In this document: positions 22,543 through 28,986 of the stretch, one piece after another | How the letters are laid out: each line of letters opens with the position of its first letter | How positions within the stretch are numbered: position 1 is the first letter of the stretch | Source: a virus | Virus record (IMG/VR): IMGVR_UViG_3300022934_002580 | Coordinates: 1 to 46,247 of that record | Strand: one strand, 5' to 3' | Length of the DNA stretch: 46,247 bases | Notes under the pieces: model-generated | What the model saw: the letters and a program-made list of their open reading frames with translations, nothing else | Told to the model about the DNA's origin: nothing | Database searches by the model: none | Made by a program: the position numbers and the translations under genes

Positions 22543-22577
22543 GCGTTCAATATAGGTCGTGCTACAGCACATGGCAA
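22543..22577 (-). promoter_or_regulatory. Leaderless promoter with operator, cassette D
   Basis: -35 TTGCCA (22572-22577), 17-base spacer, -10 TATATT (22549-22554), six bases (GAACGC) to ATG 22542. Operator GTGCT-AC-AGCAC at 22559-22570. The block TTGCCCCAAGAC lies just upstream. Confidence 0.85.
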
Positions 22578-22595
22578 GTCTTGGGGCAATATTTT

Positions 22596-22778
22596 TCAGC
22601 CGCTGATCGTGGACTTGCAGCGAGGGCACGACAACCGGAACGGTGCCGTGATCAGCTCGGCCAACAACCGGCCGCACCCCAACCGCTGACCGTCCTCGCC
22701 CACCGGGCCAGGGCACCGCAGCGTGCCTTGCTGTCGAGGAACCGCAGCAACCGGCCCAGCACCATCGAACGCGCTCAC
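22596..22778 (-). CDS. Com-like zinc-ribbon protein
   Basis: A 60-residue protein with cysteines in TLRCP, LGCGRLLAEL and SCPRCKS. The CGRLLAE...(F)xLSCPRCK pattern is that of Mu Com, a zinc-binding protein that activates translation of the phage mom DNA-modification gene. Here the first knuckle is stretched. GTG 22778 overlaps the upstream stop as GTGA. The role is inferred; no mom-like gene was recognised, although the phage has a DNA methyltransferase. Confidence 0.6.
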   Translation of the reverse strand: MSAFDGAGPVAAVPRQQGTLRCPGPVGEDGQRLGCGRLLAELITAPFRLSCPRCKSTISG

Positions 22779-23248
22779 GGGCTGGCGTCCCACACGATCC
22801 CGCGAGCGATCATCATGTACCGGCCGCGCTCGTCCCGGTCGGCAAGGTACGGCGGTGCCAGCATTTCGACGCAGCCGATCCGACCGTGCGTGCCACCAGC
22901 GACCGTCGAGTTCGGCGGGAACGCCTGCAACAACGAATGCACCGCAGCAGCGACCGCCATCGTGGGCTGCGCCGACGGCACACCCCCAGCCCCATCAGTC
23001 GACCGGACCACGATCGTGAACCCTGGCCGCTCCATCGCTGGCTGCCCACCGGCGGCAGGCCGGTACCGGTCCACGGCACCCAGCCCGCTCTCGGGGATGA
23101 TCGCCACGGTCGGCCCAGTCGATGACACGTCAGGGCTCGAAGTCGAATCGGGGAGCTGGTACCCGAACAGGGTCTGCCCGATGGTTAGGCGACTGTCACC
23201 GGCAGCGAGGTACAGGCCCAGGTCCTCGTAAAGGCCGGTGCTGCTCAC
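22775..23248 (-). CDS. Tail terminator candidate
   Basis: A 157-residue protein in the last connector position before the tail genes. Residues 1-30 (YEDLGLYLAAGDSRLTIGQ) and the later FTIVVRSTD and AVAAAVHSLLQAFPP segments resemble siphovirus tail-terminator (gpU-like) proteins, which cap the tail tube. The GTG start overlaps the preceding stop. Assignment rests mainly on gene order. Confidence 0.65.
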   Translation of the reverse strand: MSSTGLYEDLGLYLAAGDSRLTIGQTLFGYQLPDSTSSPDVSSTGPTVAIIPESGLGAVDRYRPAAGGQPAMERPGFTIVVRSTDGAGGVPSAQPTMAVAAAVHSLLQAFPPNSTVAGGTHGRIGCVEMLAPPYLADRDERGRYMMIARGIVWDASP

Positions 23249-23640
23249 CTCGCCTGGTCCTTGATCCAGTCACGCAGCCGCGCAGTCAGGTTGCGGGTCA
23301 GGTTCGGCGCCGCTTGCATCAGCGGATCTTCGAGGTACTTGGCTTTGCCGACCCGGTGAGCGAAGTCGGTGCGCTCGTGCTGCACCACGGCGTACGCCGA
23401 GGCAGCACCGCCGTACCCCATTTCGACGACGACACTGCCGCTGCGCCGCTCCGGTGGCAGCACCGTGCCGCTGTTCTTCAGGATGCCGTCCCGCACCGGC
23501 ACCTCACGGTGCGACTTGCCCATGATCTCCCACGCCTCGCCGAACAGCGCCTCGCCGACTGCGTTGCCGAGCTGCGGTTCGTTCAGCCGGTCGAGGTAGG
23601 CCAGCACGTCGCTGTCGTCCAGCGTCACCTTGACCGTCAT
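23245..23640 (-). CDS. HK97 gp10-family head-tail protein
   Basis: A 131-residue protein. The segment YAVVQHERTDFAHRVGKAKYLEDP at residues 82-105, slightly split, matches the conserved core of HK97-gp10-like proteins, which join the head connector to the tail. The gene order of adaptor, stopper, gp10-like and terminator is the standard one for siphoviruses. Confidence 0.82.
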   Translation of the reverse strand: MTVKVTLDDSDVLAYLDRLNEPQLGNAVGEALFGEAWEIMGKSHREVPVRDGILKNSGTVLPPERRSGSVVVEMGYGGAASAYAVVQHERTDFAHRVGKAKYLEDPLMQAAPNLTRNLTARLRDWIKDQAR

Positions 23641-23975
23641 CCCAGCTCCAGTTTGTGATGGTGCGTGCCGTCCTGATCGGCGGGTGCGGTCACCCCGACG
23701 ATGCGGGGCGTGGACCCGTCAGGCAGGGTGATGCGGTCCTGCGGGCTGATTGTGCCGGTCGACGCCACCCAGCAAACGTGCGTCAGCTGGATCACGGTGC
23801 CATCGACGAAGTCGACCTGCGACCGGCGGCGCGGTGTGACGCGCGCCTGATAGGTCGACCCGACCGAATCCCAGGTGGGCACACCATCAAACGTCGGACT
23901 GCCCGAGGCCACACGGCGGGTGATGACCACCGTGTCCGGCATCAGGTCGAGGTAGGCGCGCTCGAACGACATCAC
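23637..23975 (-). CDS. Head-closure/stopper protein candidate
   Basis: A 112-residue protein (MMSFERAYLDLMPDTVVITR) with the size and beta-barrel strand pattern of head-tail stopper proteins (SPP1 gp16-like), and it sits between adaptor and gp10-like genes. It starts at GTG 23975 or ATG 23972, overlapping the adaptor stop. Function by context. Confidence 0.65.
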   Translation of the reverse strand: MMSFERAYLDLMPDTVVITRRVASGSPTFDGVPTWDSVGSTYQARVTPRRRSQVDFVDGTVIQLTHVCWVASTGTISPQDRITLPDGSTPRIVGVTAPADQDGTHHHKLELG

Positions 23976-24460
23976 GCATTCCGCAGGTAGCTGTTGTAGC
24001 CGACCCCTGACTGAGTCGACGAAGGCTGACCGTCCCCGTCCTGGTTCGTCAGCGGGTAGTCAAACTCGCCGCGGTAGAACGCAGGCTGGTTGACGTCCGG
24101 GTCGGCCTCGTACTTCTCCTTGTCCGAGTACGAAATGCCTCCGGCGTAGATGCCGACCCCGTAGCTGACCTGCCGTCGCAACTGATCGGCGAGCGCCCGG
24201 TACTGCGACGCCCGCTGGCTGCCGCTGATCTTGAGGTCACCGACCTGCTTATCGGTGAGATCCCCGGACGTCGCGGCCATGTCGCACAGCATCGCTGCCG
24301 CACCGAGCTGCGAGCCTTTCAGCCCGAGTGCGTAGTCGATCTCCTGGTCGGAGAACATCTGGTCGCGCGAGTCGACGTCACGGATCAGGAATCTGACGGC
24401 GTCCTTGTCCGATGACGCCGGGTCACCAGAGAACGTCCAGGTGCCACCGACGACAGCCAT
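23972..24460 (-). CDS. Head-tail adaptor candidate
   Basis: A 162-residue protein. DAVRFLIRDVDSRDQMFSD and the following QEIDYALGL, AAAMLCDMAAT and KQVGDLKISGSQRASQYRAL form the helical bundle characteristic of connector proteins that bind below the portal (gp6/gp15-like). It is the first of four connector genes. ATG 24460 overlaps the stop of a small basic gene as TGATG. Confidence 0.78.
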   Translation of the reverse strand: MAVVGGTWTFSGDPASSDKDAVRFLIRDVDSRDQMFSDQEIDYALGLKGSQLGAAAMLCDMAATSGDLTDKQVGDLKISGSQRASQYRALADQLRRQVSYGVGIYAGGISYSDKEKYEADPDVNQPAFYRGEFDYPLTNQDGDGQPSSTQSGVGYNSYLRNA

Positions 24461-24591
24461 CAGTCGTTGTCCTTGCGTTTCCGGCTGGCCGCTGCCCGCT
24501 TCTTCGGTGCCTGCTTCGGCTGCTGCTCGGCGGGTGCGGTGGCGGTCTGCTCACGCTCGGCGTACATCTTCAGTCGGTTCGCCAGGGTCAT
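24460..24591 (-). CDS. 43-residue lysine/arginine-rich protein
   Basis: A short frame coding MTLANRLKMYAEREQ and ending in a strongly basic tail (PKKRAAASRKRKDND). It precedes the adaptor gene with a TGATG overlap and follows a strong hairpin terminator, so it is the first coding sequence of the connector operon. The basic tail suggests DNA or RNA contact, for example inside the head. No family recognised. Confidence 0.55.
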   Translation of the reverse strand: MTLANRLKMYAEREQTATAPAEQQPKQAPKKRAAASRKRKDND

Positions 24592-24618
24592 GTCCCGAGC
24601 GTACACCTGGCCTTGTAA

Positions 24619-24658
24619 CGCAGACCGCCCCACCGACCGGAGCCGGTGGGGCGCTGCG
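24619..24658 (-). terminator. Strong GC-rich hairpin terminator
   Basis: A perfect 10-bp stem CGCCCCACCG/CGGTGGGGCG (24626-24635 with 24644-24653) is extended by CGCAG/CTGCG outside a two-base bulge. It lies eight bases after the stop of regulon member E. There is no T-run, as is common for actinobacterial hairpin terminators. Confidence 0.7.
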
Positions 24659-24666
24659 TGCCGAAC

Positions 24667-25518
24667 TCAGGCTGCGGCTGGTTCGAGGATCGCAGGCTTG
24701 GTCGGCCGCTTGAAGAACCCGAAGGAACCGTCGTCGTGCGAGCGGGTGATCGTGGCGGTGAACTCCACCATGTCGCCTCGGTCGGCTTCTGCGATGGCCG
24801 AAGGGATCGTCCCCCACAGGCGGTAAACCCCGGCGTCGGTGGTCACCTCGACCAGCATTTTCTCGGTGCTGCCGAACTGGCTGTAGACCCACTTCGTGTT
24901 GAGCACCTTGCCTCGCACGGTGATGCGCTCGTCGGTGTCGGGCACCTCGGCGGCTGGCGGCTCGTCGGCCTTCGCAGCCTCAGCCTCGCGTGCCTCGGTG
25001 GCGATCTTGATGACTAGCGCCCGCTGCTTCTCGCTGATCGACCCGTAGCGGCGACCCTTGTTCATGATGTCGGTAATGATGTAGTGCTCGACGTTGGCGG
25101 CGTCAGCCAGCTCAGGGTCGGCGTCAACGGTCGCCTGGAACTCGGCTGCAATCTTGGCTTGCTTGGCTGCGGCCTGACCTCGCTTCTTGGCCTTTGCCTG
25201 CCGCAGTGCGATGCTGCTGTCGACCTCCAGCCACCGCTGGGTGCAGGCGTGGCCGAGGGCGACGAAGCCGTGTTCCGGGTGGCTGAACACGCTGCCGTAG
25301 GAGAAGTAAGCGCCGCAGTGAGCGCAGCCGCCATTGGCGTGGAAGCTCACGTTGTATTCGAAGTCGACGCCCATGTCCTGGAGAAGGCGATGCTCGCCGG
25401 AGAAGGCGTCGGCCACCTCCGAGGATTGCCCTCGGTAGAACTCGCCGACGTGGCGGTAGAGCGACAGGTCCATGCCGCCGTTGAGGGTGTGTGGGTTGGT
25501 GTTGGTGTTCGTTGCCAT
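24667..25518 (-). CDS. Zinc-knuckle/OB-like protein, regulon member E
   Basis: A 283-residue protein beginning MATNTNTNPHTLNGG. Residues 60-95 carry CAHCGAYFSYGSVFSHPEHG and then GHACTQRW, a likely zinc site. A charged helical region follows (ALRQAKAKKRGQAAAKQAK, SISEKQRALVIKIATEAREAE). The last 80 residues look like an OB-type beta barrel (ITVRGKVLNTKWVYSQFG, then MVEFTATITRSHDDGSFGFF). Similar zinc-plus-OB proteins in phages and plasmids have no settled function; nucleic-acid binding is likely. It forms a one-gene unit between cassette E and a strong terminator. Confidence 0.78.
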   Translation of the reverse strand: MATNTNTNPHTLNGGMDLSLYRHVGEFYRGQSSEVADAFSGEHRLLQDMGVDFEYNVSFHANGGCAHCGAYFSYGSVFSHPEHGFVALGHACTQRWLEVDSSIALRQAKAKKRGQAAAKQAKIAAEFQATVDADPELADAANVEHYIITDIMNKGRRYGSISEKQRALVIKIATEAREAEAAKADEPPAAEVPDTDERITVRGKVLNTKWVYSQFGSTEKMLVEVTTDAGVYRLWGTIPSAIAEADRGDMVEFTATITRSHDDGSFGFFKRPTKPAILEPAAA

Positions 25519-25553
25519 GTGCCCATTATGACTTGTGCTATCGCACAAGTCAA
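25519..25553 (-). promoter_or_regulatory. Leaderless promoter with operator, cassette E
   Basis: -35 TTGACT (25548-25553), 17-base spacer, -10 CATAAT (25525-25530), ATG at 25518. It contains the longest operator: ACTTGTGCTATCGCACAAGT (25531-25550), eight-base arms perfectly symmetric around TATC and overlapping half of the -35 box. Confidence 0.88.
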
Positions 25554-25569
25554 CCTCTGGGGCAATATT

Positions 25570-26127
25570 TCATCTGCCCTTGCACAGCCACTGCCGCGCG
25601 CCACCATCACGGGCCATGACCAACGCAGCGAGAGCCGTCGAAGTCTCCGCGTCGAACCGGTAGTCAAGGTCGGTGGGGAACCCGAACTGTGACGCCTCCC
25701 ACCTCCACGTTCCTTTCAGGAACTGCCAAAGACCAGACGCTGACGATGTGCCACTGCGTGCGTCAGGGTTGTGCCGAGATTCGCACCACGCGATCCGCTG
25801 CGCCTGCTCGACCGTGACGTACGGGTGACCGGCGAAGTGAACGGCAATCAGGTCAGCGATCGGACCTGTCGACCACGGCTGCGGACCCGCAGGCACCTCA
25901 GGCGCAGGTGCGGGCGCAGGTGCGGGTTGGTGGTGGACCGTGGAGCACGGCGGCTCGTCAACCAGCCCAGGGCGTGCGGGTTCCCACATCGCACCGGGCT
26001 GGTCGATGGCGAGCTGCCACTGCTCGATGCGCCAGTCGCCGACGCAGTTGTGCGCCGCAACGCGACCGGACCACATCGTCGTCGCAGCGACGACAGTGGC
26101 GACAGCGAATAGAAGTTTGCGGGACAT
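25570..26127 (-). CDS. Secreted transglycosylase-like (SLT) protein
   Basis: A 185-residue protein with an N-terminal signal sequence (KLLFAVATVVAATTMWSG, ending near VAAHN) and a Pro/Ala linker (PAPAPAPAPEVPAG). The C-terminal lysozyme-like domain contains IAWCESRHNPDA, with the catalytic glutamate, and SASGLWQFLKGTW. Such domains cleave peptidoglycan glycan strands; resuscitation-promoting factors of Actinobacteria are similar. It belongs to the lysis or cell-entry group. The ribosome site AAAGGAG is well placed before ATG 26127. Confidence 0.85.
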   Translation of the reverse strand: MSRKLLFAVATVVAATTMWSGRVAAHNCVGDWRIEQWQLAIDQPGAMWEPARPGLVDEPPCSTVHHQPAPAPAPAPEVPAGPQPWSTGPIADLIAVHFAGHPYVTVEQAQRIAWCESRHNPDARSGTSSASGLWQFLKGTWRWEASQFGFPTDLDYRFDAETSTALAALVMARDGGARQWLCKGR

Positions 26128-26241
26128 GGAAGTCTCCTTTGGGGTCTTGCGGCGTCAGCCTGGAGCGGTGCTCGACAGGGACGGCCGCTGGCGTCCACCG
26201 GTCACGCTAACCAGCGGCGACGGGTAAGCGCCAGCGACCTG
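26128..26241. other. Intergenic stretch with inverted repeat
   Basis: The 114 bases hold the AAAGGAG ribosome site of the transglycosylase gene and an inverted repeat, GCCGCTGG/CCAGCGGC, with an 18-base loop (about 26189-26222). It may act as a weak attenuator. No gene seen. Confidence 0.35.
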
Positions 26242-26445
26242 TCAGACCGGCCAGCCGAAGTCGGCGAGCGCTGCCCGTGCGGCGTCAGTAGCGCTGCGCC
26301 CGGTTTCGTCGTCGAGGTCGATCAGTTCAGCGAACGCGTCTCGGTGCGCTTCCCAGTCGAAACCTAACGGTCGAGTTGCCCGCAGGTACAGGATCGCTTC
26401 GACCGCTGCTTCGAGTTCGGCGACTTGCGCCTCAAAGGTGTCCAT
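26242..26445 (-). CDS. Small acidic helical protein
   Basis: A 67-residue acidic protein (MDTFEAQVAELEAAVEAIL at the start, then AELIDLDDETGRSATDAARA). The ribosome site AAGGAA lies six bases before ATG 26445. It is in the operon of cassette F with the LysM and cysteine-peptidase-like genes. Function unknown. Confidence 0.65.
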   Translation of the reverse strand: MDTFEAQVAELEAAVEAILYLRATRPLGFDWEAHRDAFAELIDLDDETGRSATDAARAALADFGWPV

Positions 26446-26446
26446 G

Positions 26447-26689
26447 TCAGTTTCCTTGGTTGATTGTGATCTGTTGGCCGGGCAGCAGGTGCCCGCCTAG
26501 GTTGTGGTCGTGGACCGCTTGGCCGATGTGGCCGGTGCAGCGGCGGGACAGGATGCCCCATGCGGTATCGCCCTGCCGGACGATCACCGTGCCCGCCTCG
26601 CACTCGTAGTGCGGCTCGGCGAGGACAGCGGACAGTGTGAACGCTGCCGCGACTAGAGCGAGGATCGCTCCAGCGATCATGCGTGCCAT
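26447..26689 (-). CDS. Membrane-anchored or secreted LysM protein
   Basis: An 80-residue protein. Residues 4-24 are a hydrophobic signal or anchor (MIAGAILALVAAAFTLSAVL). The remainder is one LysM domain (GTVIVRQGDTAWGILSRRC, then LGGHLLPGQQITI), which binds N-acetylglucosamine in peptidoglycan. The GGGAGG ribosome site is the end of the preceding gene. It may hold lytic enzymes at the wall or assist lysis. Its first codons share a 23-bp repeat with the preceding gene. Confidence 0.8.
   Translation of the reverse strand: MARMIAGAILALVAAAFTLSAVLAEPHYECEAGTVIVRQGDTAWGILSRRCTGHIGQAVHDHNLGGHLLPGQQITINQGN
26664..26686. repeat. 23-bp direct repeat containing a palindrome (second copy 27100-27122)
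   Basis: The same 23 bases (ATCGCTCCAGCGATC plus CATGCGTGC) occur at 26664-26686 and 27100-27122, encoding ARMIAGA in both proteins. At the first copy the dyad extends to GATCGCT-CC-AGCGATC. Confidence 0.6.
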
Positions 26690-26690
26690 G

Positions 26691-27164
26691 TCAAACCTCC
26701 CAGTACCCGTAAACGCAGCGAGTGCCGTGGCGTGAAGGGTCGTGGTTATCGAATACCACCCCGTCGATGACGGTCGTCAGGTGGCGACTCAGTCGCACGA
26801 TGAAAGTTCCGCAATGGGGAAACTCGTCGCGGTTGAGTCGCATCGTGCAGCCGGACCCGATCCGCATGATCGGCACCCAGTTGAACTCCTGGTCGAAAAT
26901 CGGACGGTAAACCTTGGGGAGGACCCCACCCCTGGCCGACCGCGGTAGCCCGAGTTCAGCCGCAGCGTCAGCCAGGTCGTGGTAGCAGTCTCGGTAGTCC
27001 CGGCCTGTTGCGGCGGCCCAAGCCCGAGTGACGCAGTCGCCCGCGTCTAGGCGACCGCTGAAGTAGTGGCTGCGCCCACCGTCGGTGTACTGCCACGGCA
27101 TCGCTCCAGCGATCATGCGTGCGGCCGTCATCGCTTGGGTGTCGTCGTTGGTGTTTGTTGCCAT
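26691..27164 (-). CDS. Papain-fold cysteine-peptidase-like protein, regulon member F
   Basis: A 157-residue protein beginning MATNTNDDTQAM. GDCVTRAWAAATGRDYRDCY at residues 43-62 has the Cys at the start of a helix, as in papain-like enzymes. Near the C-terminus, LSRHLTTVIDGVVFDNHDPS supplies a His and an Asn/Asp in the expected order. It could cut peptidoglycan peptides, host proteins or act as an amidohydrolase; the exact family is not certain. It heads an operon with a LysM protein and the transglycosylase. The start is set by cassette F. Confidence 0.7.
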   Translation of the reverse strand: MATNTNDDTQAMTAARMIAGAMPWQYTDGGRSHYFSGRLDAGDCVTRAWAAATGRDYRDCYHDLADAAAELGLPRSARGGVLPKVYRPIFDQEFNWVPIMRIGSGCTMRLNRDEFPHCGTFIVRLSRHLTTVIDGVVFDNHDPSRHGTRCVYGYWEV

Positions 27165-27199
27165 GCACACAATCTAGCGTGTGCTACAGCACATGGCAA
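27165..27199 (-). promoter_or_regulatory. Leaderless promoter with operator, cassette F
   Basis: -35 TTGCCA (27194-27199), 17-base spacer, -10 TAGATT (27171-27176), ATG at 27164. Operator TGTGCT-AC-AGCACA at 27180-27193. The -35 box directly follows the endolysin stop codon (27200-27202). Confidence 0.85.
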
Positions 27200-28138
27200 C
27201 TATTGGGGAAACATTTCTTCCCAGGTGCGCGGACCGACCACACCATCAGCGACTAGCCGCTGCGCCCGCTGCCACGCCCGCACCGCCCGCTCAGTCACCG
27301 CACCGAAGATGCCGTCTGCGCCGACACCGACCACGCGCTGCACCTCCACCACGTCAGCACCTCGCGACCCGACGTGCAGCGGCGTCCCAGGGTACGGCAG
27401 ACCCGGCTGCTGGTTGTGCAAACGCTCCCAGGTCTGCGGGCCGATGATCCCGTCGACCATCAGATCCTGCTCCGCTTGGAACCGGCGAACAGCTGCTTCG
27501 GTGTTCGGTCCGAACACACCGTCAGCGGTCACGCCCAGCAGGCGCTGCGCTTCGGCCACCTGGCCGCCTCTGTCGCCACGCTGAAGCCACACAGCGTCCG
27601 TCGGTGACGGATGGGGCGCAGGGTCCGGTGCGGGCGTCACAGAGCCGCCTAGCAGGCTCTCGAACGCAGCCCGCATCCCGACCGCATCATCAGCGAGCAT
27701 GTTGCTGACCTCGACATGCACCCAGTCGCCGCCCGGTGAGCCTGACATCACTTTCGACGTGTACTGGTTCCAGCCGCCGCGCCCGTTGGTCTGCCGATCG
27801 CACCGCCACCCACGACCGTGCGGCTGCGGCCAGTAGTCGAGAATCAGTTCGACGCCCAGCCGGTCAGCGACCTCCGGTGTTGACAGCCACCCGCACATCG
27901 ACTGCGCGTCGGCGTATCGGCCCGAGCCGGGATACGACCCGCCACGCCACGACAGGTCCACTGCCCGGCCGGTGCCATGAACTGAAGGTGACGACTTGCC
28001 TCGCATCGGCCGCACCACCCACGACCCGTTGTTCCACAGCCCGAACTGCGACCGGATCAACCGGATCAGCTCCTCGACGCCTGCGCGTCGACTGTTCGAG
28101 TTGCCGTCCCAGCCCGTGTACGGTCTGTCAGTCGCCAT
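27200..28138 (-). CDS. lysA: Endolysin: M15-type peptidase with two peptidoglycan-binding domains
   Basis: A 312-residue lysin. Residues 1 to about 155 form an M15/VanY-like peptidase: SVHGTGRAVD is the SxHxxGxAxD zinc motif and WVHVEV carries the second histidine. It is followed by two PG_binding_1 domains, at about residues 185-245 (LGVTADGVFGPNTEAAVRRF) and 253-310 (VGVGADGIFGAVTERAVRAW). It cleaves wall peptides to release progeny. ATG 28138 has a GGGGAGG site four bases upstream and lies inside the end of the preceding small gene. Confidence 0.9.
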   Translation of the reverse strand: MATDRPYTGWDGNSNSRRAGVEELIRLIRSQFGLWNNGSWVVRPMRGKSSPSVHGTGRAVDLSWRGGSYPGSGRYADAQSMCGWLSTPEVADRLGVELILDYWPQPHGRGWRCDRQTNGRGGWNQYTSKVMSGSPGGDWVHVEVSNMLADDAVGMRAAFESLLGGSVTPAPDPAPHPSPTDAVWLQRGDRGGQVAEAQRLLGVTADGVFGPNTEAAVRRFQAEQDLMVDGIIGPQTWERLHNQQPGLPYPGTPLHVGSRGADVVEVQRVVGVGADGIFGAVTERAVRAWQRAQRLVADGVVGPRTWEEMFPQ

Positions 28139-28319
28139 CACGCCTCCCCAGCGATGCCATTCTGCCACGCTGCACCGCCCGCTCGGATACCTCGACCGTC
28201 AGCCAGCTGGACAGGACCAGTGCGATCGCTTGGCTGCTGATCTTCGGATCGGCCAGCGCCGACCGCAGCCGCGTTCGTTGCGTCGCCGACAACGGTTCGA
28301 TCAGGTCGTCGAGGGTCAC
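28128..28319 (-). CDS. Small helical protein before endolysin
   Basis: A 63-residue protein (MTLDDLIEPLSATQRTRLRS) with an HTH-like helical segment (SSQAIALVLSSWLTVEVSERA) and a basic C-terminus. GTG start overlapping the upstream stop as GTGA; the end overlaps the endolysin start by 11 bases. Function unknown. Confidence 0.62.
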   Translation of the reverse strand: MTLDDLIEPLSATQRTRLRSALADPKISSQAIALVLSSWLTVEVSERAVQRGRMASLGRRDGD

Positions 28320-28630
28320 GTCGACGCGAACCTCGGCCTGACCGCGAACCGGCCGTCGGTCGACGACACGATGATGCCAGTCGATCGGAAATGGAACTGG
28401 TAGTCGCCTGGGCCGGTGGTCGTGAAGTCGTACCGGTACTGCCCTTGGCTGACCCGTTCCAGCGGAAACGACGACAGCGTGGTGGACTTCTCGACTGTGA
28501 CCGCACCGACCGGTGGCTGCACGATGACGGTGCAGTCCGAGTCCGTCAGCACGCCTGCTGTGGTGCGGAGCGTGAACGCTAGCCGCACACGGTCACCAAC
28601 CGACTTTGCTGCGGTCGTGTAAACCGTCAT
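28316..28630 (-). CDS. Small beta-rich, probably virion, protein
   Basis: A 104-residue protein with an Ig-like strand pattern (RVRLAFTLRTTAGVLTDSD, then QYRYDFTTTGPGDYQFHFR). Such domains occur in phage tail and baseplate proteins. It overlaps its neighbours by four bases on both sides. Role inferred from composition and context. Confidence 0.6.
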   Translation of the reverse strand: MTVYTTAAKSVGDRVRLAFTLRTTAGVLTDSDCTVIVQPPVGAVTVEKSTTLSSFPLERVSQGQYRYDFTTTGPGDYQFHFRSTGIIVSSTDGRFAVRPRFAST

Positions 28631-28986
28631 GGGCGGCAGGCCACCAGGCCACGCAGCACCGTGCCCGTTGACCCGATCGCTGTCACGTTCAGCCGAACAT
28701 GCCCGACCGTGAACCCGGCGGTCGAGTTGAACGTGCGCCCGGCAGCTGGGACGGTGCTGGCCGCAGAGAGCGCCACCCAGGTCTGCCCGTCGAGGCTGCC
28801 CTCGATGCGCGCCGACGCTGTCTGTGTTCCGGCGAGCGGAACGACCTGCGCGGTGAAGTTGCTGTACCCGCCTTGCAGGTCAAACGTGTTGCCTGCGCCG
28901 GTCGCGCCGTGCTGCGCGGTTGAACCGCTCGACAACGACAGCAGCGGTGCCCCGACGTACGACGAAGTCACGGTGATATTGCTCAC
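28627..28986 (-). CDS. Small beta-rich, probably virion, protein
   Basis: A 119-residue Ser/Thr/Gly-rich protein with alternating strands (TAQVVPLAGTQTASARIEGS, LDGQTWVALSAAS, VGHVRLNVTAIGS). This resembles the discoidin or Ig-like modules found on virion surfaces and also the C-terminal domain of the 246-residue tail protein. GTG start overlapping the upstream stop. Role inferred. Confidence 0.6.
   Translation of the reverse strand: MSNITVTSSYVGAPLLSLSSGSTAQHGATGAGNTFDLQGGYSNFTAQVVPLAGTQTASARIEGSLDGQTWVALSAASTVPAAGRTFNSTAGFTVGHVRLNVTAIGSTGTVLRGLVACRP

Noticed and set aside
26128-26241. 16-codon minus-strand frame before the transglycosylase
   Set aside because: It is very short, has no ribosome site and no overlap with a neighbouring start; the sequence looks like leader and inverted repeat.
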